64,000 nt of DNA from contig NZ_SRUO01000003.1 in NCBI RefSeq assembly GCF_004791025.1, positions 310,001-374,000 on the forward strand, in the 5' to 3' direction. Below the pieces are notes generated by a model. That model was not told the DNA's origin. It saw nothing but the letters and a program-made list of their open reading frames with translations, and searched no databases. The position numbers were made by a program, and so were the translations under genes. The first letter of the stretch is position 1; each line of letters opens with the position of its first letter. This DNA comes from Mesorhizobium sp. M4B.F.Ca.ET.203.01.1.1 (GTDB lineage: Bacteria; Pseudomonadota; Alphaproteobacteria; Rhizobiales; Rhizobiaceae). Below are positions 18,090 to 27,009 of the stretch, one piece after another.

Positions 18090-19262
18090 TCAGACGGCGC
18101 CGGCGATGGCGTTTTCCAGCAGCGTGAGTGCCGCCTTCTTGGTCAGCTTGACCGGGTTGCCGCCGGCGGTCGGATCGACCACCGCCATGTCGGCGATCAG
18201 CCCCTTGCGCTTCTTGTCCATGTCGAGACCTTTGATCAGGCCAGGCAGCGCATGCGGCACCTTGAGCTCCTTGCGCAGCTTGATGATCGCCTTGGCGAAA
18301 CCGTCGAAGCCGCCCTTGATGCCGCAATAGGCGGCGAGCCGGGCGATGCGCTCGTCGATGGCGTCGCGGTTGAAGGCCAGCACATAGGGCATGAACACGG
18401 CGTTGGTCATGCCGTGATGGGTGTCGTAGAGCGCGCCGATCGGATGCGACAGCGAGTGGATGGCGCCCAGCCCCTTCTGGAAGGCCGCCGCGCCCATCGC
18501 CGCGGCGCTCATCATATGGGCGCGGGCGACCAGGTCCTTGCCGTTGGCGAAGGCCCTGGGCAGGTTCTCGAACACCAGCCGAATGCCTTCCACCGCGATG
18601 CCGTCAGCCATCGGATGATAGCCCGGCGCGCAATAGGCTTCGAGGCAGTGCGCCAGCGCGTCCATGCCGGTGCCGGCGGTGATGAAGCCCGGCATGCCGA
18701 CCGACAGCTCCGGATCGGCGATCACGATCGCCGGCAGGAGCTTCGGATGGAAGATGACCTTCTTGGTGTGCGTCGCCTCATTGGTGATGACGCCGGCGCG
18801 GCCGACTTCCGAACCGGTGCCGGCGGTGGTCGGCACCGCGATGATCGGCGCAATCGCGTCGGAATCGGCTCTCGTCCACCAGTCGCCGACATCCTCGAAG
18901 TCCCACACCGGCCGCGTCTGCCCGGCCTGGAAGGCGATCAGCTTACCGAGGTCGAGCGCCGAGCCGCCGCCGAAGGCGATAACGCCGTCATGCTTGCCCT
19001 TCTTGAACACCGCGATGCCGGCGGTCAGGTTGGAATCGACCGGGTTCGGCTTGACCTCGGAAAACACGCCATACGGAACTTTGGCGTCGTCGAGGATCTT
19101 CAGCGTCGAGGCGACGACCGGCAGTTTCGCCAGCCCAGGATCGGTGACGAAGAGCGGCCGCTTGATGCCTGTGGCTGCCAGCACGTCTGGCAGTTCCTTG
19201 ATGCGGCCGGCGCCGAAGCGGACGGTGGTCGGGTAGTTCCATTTGGAGATGAGCTTGGACAT
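18090..19262 (-). CDS. Iron-containing alcohol dehydrogenase
   Basis: Group III metal-dependent NAD(P) alcohol dehydrogenase, 390 aa. The cofactor motif GGGSALDLGK is near 98-107 and the second family motif VPTTAGTGSEVG near 143-154. The metal-ligand segment HCLEAYCAPGYHPMADG (about 205-221) and HGMTNAVFMPYVL (about 282-294) follow. It is 20 bases after the aldehyde dehydrogenase gene on the same strand. The pair could carry an alcohol group to a carboxylate in two steps. Its place beside a glutamine-synthetase-like ligase suggests the alcohol is a gamma-glutamylated amino alcohol (inference). Confidence 0.9.
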   Translation of the reverse strand: MSKLISKWNYPTTVRFGAGRIKELPDVLAATGIKRPLFVTDPGLAKLPVVASTLKILDDAKVPYGVFSEVKPNPVDSNLTAGIAVFKKGKHDGVIAFGGGSALDLGKLIAFQAGQTRPVWDFEDVGDWWTRADSDAIAPIIAVPTTAGTGSEVGRAGVITNEATHTKKVIFHPKLLPAIVIADPELSVGMPGFITAGTGMDALAHCLEAYCAPGYHPMADGIAVEGIRLVFENLPRAFANGKDLVARAHMMSAAAMGAAAFQKGLGAIHSLSHPIGALYDTHHGMTNAVFMPYVLAFNRDAIDERIARLAAYCGIKGGFDGFAKAIIKLRKELKVPHALPGLIKGLDMDKKRKGLIADMAVVDPTAGGNPVKLTKKAALTLLENAIAGAV

Positions 19263-19282
19263 TGCTTGTCTTTCGAAAAAAA

Positions 19283-20671
19283 TCAGATCGCTTCACGCAG
19301 GTGGAATGATTTCGGCCGGGTCAGATTGTCGTAGCCGATCGCCGAAAGTGCTGCGCCCTTGCCGGTGTCCTTGACGCCGGTCCACACGAGCGCCGGATCG
19401 AGATAGTCGCAACGGTTCATGAACACGGTGCCGGTCTCGACGCGGTCGCCGATCGCCGCCGCATGCTCGGTGTCGCGCGTCCAGATAGATGCCGTCAGCC
19501 CGTAGGGACTGTCATTCATCAAAGCGATCGCCTCCTCGTCGTTGCGCACCTTCATGATGCCGACGATCGGACCAAAACTCTCCTCGCGCATGACGCTCAT
19601 CTGGTGGTCGACATTGGTGAGCACTTCAGGCGCCAGATAGGGCGAGCCAGGCTTGTCACTGGCGACCTTCATGTTGACATGCGCGGTGGCACCCTTGCGC
19701 AGCGCCTCGGCCTTCTGCTCGCGGATCAGGTCGGCGAAGCGTGCCTGCGCCATCGGCCCCAGCGTCGTCGCCTGCTCCAGCGGATTGCCGACGACATAGT
19801 TCCTGGTCTCGGCGATGAAGCCCTCGACAAACTCGTCATAGACCTTCTCGTGAACATAGACGCGCTCGATACCGCAGCAGCACTGGCCGGAATTGAAGAA
19901 GGCGCCGTCGACCAGATTGGCGACCGCATGGTCCATCTTGGCGTCGGGCAGCACATAGGCCGGGTCCTTGCCGCCGAGCTCGAGGCCGAGGCTCATGAAG
20001 GTGCCGGCCGCGGCTTTCTCGATTGCGCGGCCGCCGGCGACCGAGCCGGTAAAGTTGACATGGTCGATCTTGCCGGAGCCGAGCAGCCTCTCGGTCTGGC
20101 CGTGGTTCAGGACGAGGTTCTGGAACAGGCCCTTGGGCAGGCCGGCCTTGTCGAAAGCCTGCTGGAAGCGTTCGCCGACCAGAAGCGTCTGCGCCGCGTG
20201 CTTGAGGATGACCGCGCTGCCGGCCATCAGCGCCGGCACGATGGTGTTGACGGCGGTGAGATAGGGGTAGTTCCACGGCGCGATAACCATGACCACGCCG
20301 AGCGGCACCTTCTTCACATAGCGGCGGAAGCCGTCCTTCGGGTTGGAGGCCAGGACCGGCTTCAACGCCTGTTCGGCGATCTCGACCATGTAGTTGACGC
20401 GTTCCTTGACGCCGCCGAACTCGCCGCCATAGCGCACCGGGCGGCCCATCTGCCAGGCGATCTCCGGCACGATCTCGTCGGTCATGGCGACCAGCGCTTC
20501 GAGCATCGCCAGCATGTACTTGCCACGCTCGACGACCGGCGTCTCCGCCCACTTCTCCTGCGCCGCCTTGGCGCGCTCGACCGCGGCATTGATCGCCTGA
20601 TCGGTGGCGACCGGCCGCTCGGCGTAAATCGAGCCGTCGATGGGTGATTTGAGTTTGACCGTCTCGGTCAT
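19283..20671 (-). CDS. Aldehyde dehydrogenase
   Basis: NAD(P)-dependent aldehyde dehydrogenase, 462 aa. Motifs in order are APWNYPYLT, the general-base region LELGGKDPAYV, the catalytic segment FFNSGQCCCGIERVYVHE and EESFGPIVG. Three consecutive cysteines at the catalytic site are unusual but seen in some members of the semialdehyde branch. It starts downstream of the GS-like ligase after a 178-base gap that contains a degenerate intergenic repeat, and it is coupled closely to the alcohol dehydrogenase gene. A role on a gamma-glutamyl-amino-aldehyde is proposed from context. Confidence 0.9.
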   Translation of the reverse strand: MTETVKLKSPIDGSIYAERPVATDQAINAAVERAKAAQEKWAETPVVERGKYMLAMLEALVAMTDEIVPEIAWQMGRPVRYGGEFGGVKERVNYMVEIAEQALKPVLASNPKDGFRRYVKKVPLGVVMVIAPWNYPYLTAVNTIVPALMAGSAVILKHAAQTLLVGERFQQAFDKAGLPKGLFQNLVLNHGQTERLLGSGKIDHVNFTGSVAGGRAIEKAAAGTFMSLGLELGGKDPAYVLPDAKMDHAVANLVDGAFFNSGQCCCGIERVYVHEKVYDEFVEGFIAETRNYVVGNPLEQATTLGPMAQARFADLIREQKAEALRKGATAHVNMKVASDKPGSPYLAPEVLTNVDHQMSVMREESFGPIVGIMKVRNDEEAIALMNDSPYGLTASIWTRDTEHAAAIGDRVETGTVFMNRCDYLDPALVWTGVKDTGKGAALSAIGYDNLTRPKSFHLREAI

Positions 20672-20713
20672 GTCTTCCTCGCAGTTTTACAACAATCGAA
20701 AATCATGTGGCGT

Positions 20714-20836
20714 GGCGCCGCCCCTCATCCGCCTGCCGCCACCTTCCCCCATACGGGGAGAAGGGCGAAACTCCTGCGCTGACGCCCCCTCCCCGTTCTT
20801 CACCGATAGAGCGTAGGGGCGAGGGCAGCGCCGGCG
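20714..20836. repeat. Degenerate RIME-like intergenic repeat
   Basis: It carries GGCGCCGCCCCTCATCCGCC and CCATACGGGGAGAAGGG, then a diverged inverted half with CCCTCCCCGTTC and GTAGGGGCGAGGGCAGCGCC. It lies between the ligase and aldehyde dehydrogenase genes and is clearly related to the elements at 13636 and 30145. Confidence 0.6.
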
Positions 20837-20849
20837 CTAACCCGGCACC

Positions 20850-22220
20850 CTAGTACCGCTCGAACCCCCTGTGCAGTTCCCAATCGGTGATCCGGCGGTC
20901 GTATTCGAACTGCTCCCAGCGGGCCGTATGCACATAATGCTCGACAACATCCTCGCCGAAGGCCTGCTTCAGCATCTTCGACTTCGACAGCGTCTCGGTG
21001 GCGTCGCGCAGCGTCTTCGGGATCTCGGGCAGGCGCGAGGCCTGGTAGGCATCGCCGACGAACGGCTTCTGCAGTTCCAGCTTCTCGTCGATGCCGGCAA
21101 GGCCGGACGCGATCAGCGCCGCGAAGGCGAGGTAGGGGTTCAAGTCAGCGCCGCCGATCCGGCATTCCATGCGGATGCCCTTGGTGCCCTCGCCGCACAG
21201 GCGGAAACCGGCGGTGCGGTTGTCCTCGCTCCACATGATCTTGGTCGGCGCGAAGGTGCCGGCCTGGAAGCGCTTGTAGGAGTTGATGTAGGGCGCCAGG
21301 AACCAGGTGAATTCCTTGGCGTATTTGAGCTGACCGGCCGCCCATTGCTGGCCGAGCGTCGACAGCGTCCATTCGGCGTTTTTGTCGAAGAACAGCGGCG
21401 TCTTGCCGTCGGCGCTCCACAGCGAATTGTGGATGTGGCTGGAGTTGCCGGCGAGCCCGTAATTGTACTTGGCCATGAAGGAGATCGACTTGCCTTCGGA
21501 ATCGGCGATCTCCTTGGCGCCGTTCTTCAGGATGACGTGGCGGTCGGCCATGTCGAGCGCTTCGGCGTAGCGCACGTTGATCTCTTCCTGGCCCGGGCCC
21601 CATTCGCCCTTGGAGTTCTCGATCGGAATGCCGGCAGCTTCCATCTCGTTGCGAAGCCGGCGCATGACGCCTTCTTCCTTGGTGGTGATGCCGATCTGGT
21701 AGTCGCCGATGTAGGGCGAGGCCGAGTCGAGGCCGTGCCAGTGCTTCTTGCGGGCGGAATCGTAGGTCTCGTTGAAGAGGTAGAATTCGAGCTCGGAGGC
21801 GAAGTAGCCGATATAGCCGCGATCCTTCAGGCGCTTGACCTGCTTCTTCAGGATCGCGCGCGGCGAATGCGCGAGGTCTTCATGGTCGTGGTGGTCGAGC
21901 ACGTCGCAAATCACAAGCGCCGTCTTTTCGAGCCACGGCAGCCGCCGCAGCGTCGCAAGGTCCGGCTTCATGACGAAGTCGCCATAACCCTTCGACCAGC
22001 TCGCCGCCTTGTAGCCCGGCACCGGCTCCATATCGATGTCGCAGGCAAGCAGATAGTTGCAGCCATGCGTTTCGCCATGCGCGGAATCGACGAAATACTG
22101 GGCAAGGAACCGCTTTCCGACGAGCCGGCCCTGCATGTCGACGATGCAAGCCAACACCGTGTCGATCTCGCCATTGGAGACCGCTTTCTTCAACTGATCG
22201 AACGAGAAATTTCCGGCCAT
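20850..22220 (-). CDS. Glutamine synthetase-like gamma-glutamyl-amine ligase
   Basis: ATP-dependent ligase of the glutamine synthetase superfamily, 456 aa. The catalytic-domain landmarks are ELEFYLFNE, GPGQEEINVRY, NSSHIHNSLW and the ATP-site segment NRTAGFRLCGEG. True ammonia-assimilating GlnA is usually about 470 aa and sits with glnB. Here the neighbours are an APC permease, aldehyde and alcohol dehydrogenases and an amidohydrolase, which is the arrangement of PuuA/IpuC-type enzymes. These join glutamate to the amino group of a polyamine or amino alcohol. Function as a gamma-glutamyl ligase is therefore inferred from context; the superfamily is certain. Confidence 0.85.
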   Translation of the reverse strand: MAGNFSFDQLKKAVSNGEIDTVLACIVDMQGRLVGKRFLAQYFVDSAHGETHGCNYLLACDIDMEPVPGYKAASWSKGYGDFVMKPDLATLRRLPWLEKTALVICDVLDHHDHEDLAHSPRAILKKQVKRLKDRGYIGYFASELEFYLFNETYDSARKKHWHGLDSASPYIGDYQIGITTKEEGVMRRLRNEMEAAGIPIENSKGEWGPGQEEINVRYAEALDMADRHVILKNGAKEIADSEGKSISFMAKYNYGLAGNSSHIHNSLWSADGKTPLFFDKNAEWTLSTLGQQWAAGQLKYAKEFTWFLAPYINSYKRFQAGTFAPTKIMWSEDNRTAGFRLCGEGTKGIRMECRIGGADLNPYLAFAALIASGLAGIDEKLELQKPFVGDAYQASRLPEIPKTLRDATETLSKSKMLKQAFGEDVVEHYVHTARWEQFEYDRRITDWELHRGFERY

Positions 22221-22307
22221 TCTTTTGGCACTCCAGCGCTTGGTCGTTGAGAGGGATAAACGCAGCCATGGCCGGCGCGAGGCCGGCCATGGCCATGGTT
22301 ATGGAAG

Positions 22308-23864
22308 TCAGTGGCCGGTTTCGCCGACCGCCTGTTCGGCCGCCTGGATCGCCGCCTGGCGCGCCGCGATGATGTCGCCGAGCGGCGGGCCCTGGAAGCG
22401 GTTGCGTTCGAACGCGAACCACACGATCGCCGTCAGGATGAAGAAGCCGACGGTGATGTAGAGCGCCCAGTCGTTCGGCGGCTGGATGCCGATGACGAAG
22501 ATCAGGATCATCGACAGAATGGAGAGGACGCCGAACAGCATGAAGATCGCACGCCCCATGTTCCACGGGCCCATCTTGTCCCACTTCGGCGTGCCCCAGG
22601 CCAGCATGCCGAGCACGATCGGCACGGTGAAGGACAGGAACAGGAAGATGACCGTGCAGGACACCACGATGGTGTAGGCCGAGGTACCGGCGACCGAAAC
22701 CAGGGTCGAACCCCAGACGAACAGCACCGACAGGATCGACGCCGTCCAGATCGCCGCCACCGGCGTGCGATAGGTCGGGCTGACCTTGGCGAGCGCTGCC
22801 GAACCCGGCAGGCCGCCGTCACGCGAGAAGGCGAAGATCATGCGCGAGGCCGAAGTCACCGTCGCCAGGCCGCACAGCAGCTGGGCAACCAACACGACGA
22901 GGTAGACGAACTCCTTGATGCCGGGGCTGACACGCTGGTCGAAGGCCCAGAAGAACACGTTCCAGCCCTGCTTGGCGGCATCGTCCATGTTCGGGATCAT
23001 CAGGATGAAGGCGGCCAGGAACAGGTAGCCGAAGACGGCCGACCAGATGACCGACATGACCATGGCGCGCGGCACGGAACTGGCCGCCTTGATGGTTTCC
23101 TCGGAGGTGTGTGCCGAGGCGTCGTAGCCGGTGATGGTGTAGATCGGCAGCAGCAGGCCGAGCGCGAACACCCAGGCATTCGACACCGACGGCCAAACAT
23201 TGGCGCCGGCCTCGCCCGAGTAGTTGTGGAACGTGAAGAGACGGCTGAAATCCCAGGTCTCGGCGGCGGCAAGGCAGACGATCGCGATCAGGATCGAGCC
23301 TAAGAAGATGAGATAGCCCGAGAAGTCGGTGAGCTTCGCCGTCAGCTTGATGCCGAGATGGTTGATCAGCGCCTGGGCGCCGGTGATGATGATCAGGAAG
23401 ATCATCTGGTTGGTCAGATTGCCCTCGATGCCGAGCGCCGGTCCGAAGGCGCCGACGAAGAAGGTCCAGGTGCCGACATTGATGGCGCCGAGCACGGTGA
23501 TCAGGCCGAGCAGGTTGAGCCAGGCCGTCACCCAGCCGGTGCCGCGATTGCCGAGGATCGAACCCCAGTGATAGAGGCCGCCGGCCGTCGGATAGGCCGA
23601 ACTGATCTGCGACATGGCGACCGCGAAGGTCAGCGAGACGAAGCAGCCGACCAGCCAGCCGATGCCGATGCCGATGCCGCCGGCGCCGGAGGTGGCCTGC
23701 GCCAGCGAATTGATGCCGCCGGACAGGATGCAGATGATGGAGAACGAAACCGCGAAATTCGAAAAGCGGCTGAGGCGCCGCTCCAGTTCCTGGGCGTAGC
23801 CCATGCTGTGGAGGTGCTTTACGTCCTCCGCCTTATCAACTTCGGTATAACCCGGTGCTGCCAT
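22308..23864 (-). CDS. APC-family amino acid/amine permease
   Basis: Inner-membrane proton-coupled importer, 518 aa, with about twelve hydrophobic helices. The first helix is preceded by RRLSRFSNFAVSFSIICILSG, the usual amino acid-polyamine-organocation opening, and GGLYHW and GYDASAHTSEET are family motifs. It lies 40 bases after the amidohydrolase gene and 87 before the ligase gene. Permeases of this branch carry GABA, choline-like compounds, ethanolamine or putrescine, which agrees with feeding the ligase. The exact substrate cannot be read from sequence. Confidence 0.88.
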   Translation of the reverse strand: MAAPGYTEVDKAEDVKHLHSMGYAQELERRLSRFSNFAVSFSIICILSGGINSLAQATSGAGGIGIGIGWLVGCFVSLTFAVAMSQISSAYPTAGGLYHWGSILGNRGTGWVTAWLNLLGLITVLGAINVGTWTFFVGAFGPALGIEGNLTNQMIFLIIITGAQALINHLGIKLTAKLTDFSGYLIFLGSILIAIVCLAAAETWDFSRLFTFHNYSGEAGANVWPSVSNAWVFALGLLLPIYTITGYDASAHTSEETIKAASSVPRAMVMSVIWSAVFGYLFLAAFILMIPNMDDAAKQGWNVFFWAFDQRVSPGIKEFVYLVVLVAQLLCGLATVTSASRMIFAFSRDGGLPGSAALAKVSPTYRTPVAAIWTASILSVLFVWGSTLVSVAGTSAYTIVVSCTVIFLFLSFTVPIVLGMLAWGTPKWDKMGPWNMGRAIFMLFGVLSILSMILIFVIGIQPPNDWALYITVGFFILTAIVWFAFERNRFQGPPLGDIIAARQAAIQAAEQAVGETGH

Positions 23865-23904
23865 TTGAAGTCCCCTTTAGTTCTTAGCTGGCCGATTGTA
23901 CTGA

Positions 23905-24702
23905 CTATCCCACTGCGCGTTGTCGGGAGCCGCTGGCCTCCTCGGGCTCCAGATCAGAAAAAATGCCGGTGAGCAGATCCGCCCATCTCCGCTGCCCGGC
24001 CTCGCCGGAGATTTCATCGTTGCGGATTTCGATCATCGCGCAGGCAAGGCCGCGCGAGCGCGCATGGCGTTCCAGCGTGAAATAGACGCGGTCGGCCGGC
24101 GAATAGGGTTCGTTGACGCCGACAGTGACGCCGGCGAGCCGCTTGAGCGCTGCGATCAGGGGCGCTGCCAGCCGGCGGTCCTCGTCATGGATGATGCCGA
24201 TGTGCCAGGGCCGGCTCTTGCCCTTGTAGACCGGCGTGAAGGAATGCACCGACACCAGCCGCGTTTCCTGTCCGCGCGCCAGCCGCTCGTCGATGATGCC
24301 TGCGATCGAGTCATGGAACGGCCGCCACGACAGATCGATACGCGCGGCGCGCTGATTGTCCGACAGACCGGCATTGCCGGGAATGACCGTGGTCTCGCTG
24401 ACCGGAGGCACGAGGTCCGGCGCATCGAGCGGCCGGTTGCAGTCGATGACGAGGCGCGAGATGCGGGTTTCGACCAGCGTGGCATCGAGCGCGGCGGCCA
24501 TGCGATGGGCGACGGGCAGTGCGCCGGGATCCCAGGCGATGTGGCGGGAGAGGTCCTCCGTCGGCAGGCCGAGCGTGCCGAATTCAGGCGGCAGGAAGTT
24601 GGAGGCGTGGTCGCAAGTCAGAACAAATGGGCTCGCCCCGCCGGGGTTGGTCACCCTTACGGTTTCAGGCGATGCAGGGCTGGCGGGCCGTGCTGTCTCC
24701 AT
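23905..24702 (-). CDS. N-formylglutamate amidohydrolase-family enzyme
   Basis: A 265-aa zinc-type amidohydrolase. Family motifs are LTCDHASNFLP (about 28-38), HIAWDPGALPVA (about 54-65), SRLVIDCNRP, VSVHSFTPVY and the C-terminal EIRNDEI. The classical member HutG releases glutamate from N-formylglutamate in histidine breakdown, but no other hut gene is near. Beside a gamma-glutamyl ligase it may instead hydrolyse a glutamate conjugate (inference). It is the first gene of the leftward series and is divergent from the RpiR regulator, 149 bases away. Confidence 0.82.
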   Translation of the reverse strand: METARPASPASPETVRVTNPGGASPFVLTCDHASNFLPPEFGTLGLPTEDLSRHIAWDPGALPVAHRMAAALDATLVETRISRLVIDCNRPLDAPDLVPPVSETTVIPGNAGLSDNQRAARIDLSWRPFHDSIAGIIDERLARGQETRLVSVHSFTPVYKGKSRPWHIGIIHDEDRRLAAPLIAALKRLAGVTVGVNEPYSPADRVYFTLERHARSRGLACAMIEIRNDEISGEAGQRRWADLLTGIFSDLEPEEASGSRQRAVG

Positions 24703-24851
24703 AGTCAGTCGTCCCCTCGGGAGCGCTGTATCGTATGTTACGTATTTTGTCTCATTGCGTCCCTGCGGATGATTTCATACAGTTTGTCCGGCTTTGTCAA
24801 ACGCGATTTCGGGGAACGGCGTCGACCGGGCCAATAGGTGGGGGAAAAACC

Positions 24852-25679
24852 ATGATCTCCAGCATCGCCGAACTGATTTCCGACCGCATCGGCGCCATGC
24901 CGGCCGGCGAGCGGCGCGCGGCGCAGACGCTGATCGCCAACTATCCGTTGATCGGGCTTAAGACCGTCGCCGAATTTTCGGCCGCCGCCGGCGTGTCCTC
25001 GCCGACGATCCTGCGTTTCGTTGCCCGTCTCGGCTTCCAGAACTATCCGGAATTCCAGTCGGCGCTTCAGGACGAGCTGGCGGCGCAATTGCAGTCGCCG
25101 GCATCGCGCACGCTCAACCCGGCCTCGCCCGGCGGCGGCGCGGTGTCGCCGATGCTCGAGGCGACGCTCGAGAACATGCGCGAGACCTTCAGGCACCTGT
25201 CCGACAAGCAACTGGCCGACATCGCCGCGAAACTTGCCGAGCGGCGCGGCAAGACCTTCCTGATCGGCGGCCGCTTCACCGATCCGCTGGCGCGCTACAT
25301 GGCCGCCCACCTCGCCATCGTCCAGCCGGACGTCTACCACCTCGCCGGACAGGAGAGCATCTGGCGCGACCGGCTGATTGACATGGGCAAGCGCGACGTG
25401 CTGGTGATCTTCGACATCAGGCGCTACCAGGACAGCCTGGTGCGCTTTGCCGAGACGGCGCATCAGCGCGGCGTCCAGATCGTGCTGTTCACCGACCAGT
25501 GGCTGTCGCCGATCGCCCGTTTCGCCCGCCATGTCATCGCCGGGCGCACCGCCGTGCCCTCGGCCTGGGATTCCTCGGCCGCCCTCTTCGTCGTCGCCGA
25601 GACGCTGATCGGCGCCGTCACGAGGCAGCTCGAGGCCGACGGCGCCAAGCGCATCCGTGAGCTGGAAGGGCTGCGCTAG
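24852..25679 (+). CDS. MurR/RpiR-family transcriptional regulator
   Basis: DNA-binding regulator, 275 aa. The N-terminal HTH_6 domain covers about residues 1-77, with the helix-turn-helix at TVAEFSAAAGVSSPTILRF (38-56). A SIS sugar/phospho-ligand-binding domain spans roughly 125-255. The ATG at 24852 follows GGTGGGGGAAAAACC and begins the canonical N-terminus; longer in-frame extension was rejected. It is divergent from the amidohydrolase/permease/ligase genes and is the likely controller of that cluster. RpiR proteins usually sense sugar phosphates, so an amine pathway target would be less common. Confidence 0.87.
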   Translation: MISSIAELISDRIGAMPAGERRAAQTLIANYPLIGLKTVAEFSAAAGVSSPTILRFVARLGFQNYPEFQSALQDELAAQLQSPASRTLNPASPGGGAVSPMLEATLENMRETFRHLSDKQLADIAAKLAERRGKTFLIGGRFTDPLARYMAAHLAIVQPDVYHLAGQESIWRDRLIDMGKRDVLVIFDIRRYQDSLVRFAETAHQRGVQIVLFTDQWLSPIARFARHVIAGRTAVPSAWDSSAALFVVAETLIGAVTRQLEADGAKRIRELEGLR

Positions 25680-25845
25680 GCAACCTTTGGTCCGGCGGCC
25701 GGCCAACGTTACGCAGATTTAATGTGCACGGCAGCGGCAGAATTGCCATAAAGCCATGATATCGCGTGGCTTCGCACATTGCCGGGGTGCGTCGCTGCGT
25801 TTTTTGCTTGGGGAAACTGTAGGCGTTTTGCCGACCGGAGTGCCG

Positions 25846-27009
25846 ATGGCCGCCTGGAAACAGATCGTTTTTGCGCTTGTGATCCTGGTGGCCGCCGCGG
25901 CCGCCTGGGTACGCTTTTTCCCCGGCGCGCATGAGGTGCTGGCACGCTGGGGCATCGAATGGGCCGATGCCGCGACATCGGCGCAGACGACCGGCGCCGT
26001 CGACCCGGCAAGGCAGGCGAGCGGTCGCGACAGCACCCGGCGACCGGCCAATGTCGTCGCCCTGCCGGCGAGCACCGCCACCATCAACGACCGCCTGCAA
26101 GCGATCGGCACCGGCCGAGCCAACGCCTCGGTGACGGTCAACCCTTACAGTTCCGGACGTCTCGTGCAATTCCTGGTCGCCTCCGGAACCCATGTCGACA
26201 AGGGCCAGGTCATCGCCACGCTCGATTCCGACACCGAGGTGATTGCCGAGGACCGCGCCAAGGTCGGCCTGCAGGACGCGCAGGACAAGCTCGACCGGGT
26301 CAAGTCGCTGCGGGCCTCGAACGCCGCGACGCCGGTCGCCGTCGCCGATGCCGAGGTGGCGCTGGCCAACGCCAAGCTGTCGTTGCGCGACGCCGAGCTA
26401 GCCCTGCAGCGCCGTTCGATCGTGGCGCCCATAGCGGGTACGGTCGGCATGCTGCCGATCTCCGCCGGCAATTACGTGACCAGCCAGTCGGCCATCGCCA
26501 CGCTCGACGACCGCTCCTCGATACTGGTCGACTTCCTGGTGCCCGAGCGCTTCGCCGCCGCCGTCAAGGTCGGCGCGCAACTGTCGGCGACGCCGATCGC
26601 CAACCCCAGCCAGGTCTATACCGGCACGGTCTCGGCAATCGACAACCATATCGACGAGGTCAGCCGCACGCTGCTGGTCAAGGCGACGATCGCCAACCCG
26701 GCGGACTCGCTGCGCGCCGGCATGTCGTTCCAGATCAGCATGAAATTCCCGGGCGACTCCTATCCGGCGGTCAGTCCGCTGGCCATCCTGTGGGGGTCCG
26801 ACGGCGCCTATGTCTGGGCGGTCGCCGACGGCAAGGCCAAACGCGTTCCGGTGCGCATCATCCAGCGCAACACCGAGACAGTGCTGATCGACGCGCCGAT
26901 CGTCAGCGGCGACATGGTGGTGACCGAAGGCACCCAGAGCGTCAGCGAGGGCGGCGAGGTCCGCATCGCCGGCGAGGAGCAGCGCGCCGCCGAAGCCGGC
27001 AACCCATGA
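25846..27009 (+). CDS. RND efflux periplasmic adaptor (membrane fusion protein)
   Basis: HlyD/AcrA-type adaptor, 387 aa, linking an inner-membrane RND pump to the outer membrane. One N-terminal transmembrane helix is at about residues 4-23 (IVFALVILVAAAAAWVRFF). A long linker precedes the biotinyl-lipoyl halves, with a short helical hairpin (KVGLQDAQDKLDRVKSL) between them and beta-barrel segments after residue 180. The ATG at 25846 gives the most natural start; GTG at 25840 or ATG at 25756 are possible in the same frame. The stop overlaps the pump gene by 4 bases. Confidence 0.83.
   Translation: MAAWKQIVFALVILVAAAAAWVRFFPGAHEVLARWGIEWADAATSAQTTGAVDPARQASGRDSTRRPANVVALPASTATINDRLQAIGTGRANASVTVNPYSSGRLVQFLVASGTHVDKGQVIATLDSDTEVIAEDRAKVGLQDAQDKLDRVKSLRASNAATPVAVADAEVALANAKLSLRDAELALQRRSIVAPIAGTVGMLPISAGNYVTSQSAIATLDDRSSILVDFLVPERFAAAVKVGAQLSATPIANPSQVYTGTVSAIDNHIDEVSRTLLVKATIANPADSLRAGMSFQISMKFPGDSYPAVSPLAILWGSDGAYVWAVADGKAKRVPVRIIQRNTETVLIDAPIVSGDMVVTEGTQSVSEGGEVRIAGEEQRAAEAGNP

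Noticed and set aside
23905..24702. Assignment as HutG in a histidine utilisation operon
   Set aside because: No hutU, hutH, hutI or hutC is nearby, and the gene sits with amine-ligase genes instead, so only the family name is used.
24726..24782. Inverted repeat CTGTAT...ATACAG between the amidohydrolase and RpiR genes
   Set aside because: The arms are only 6 bases and 45 apart, too weak to call an RpiR operator without comparison to relatives.
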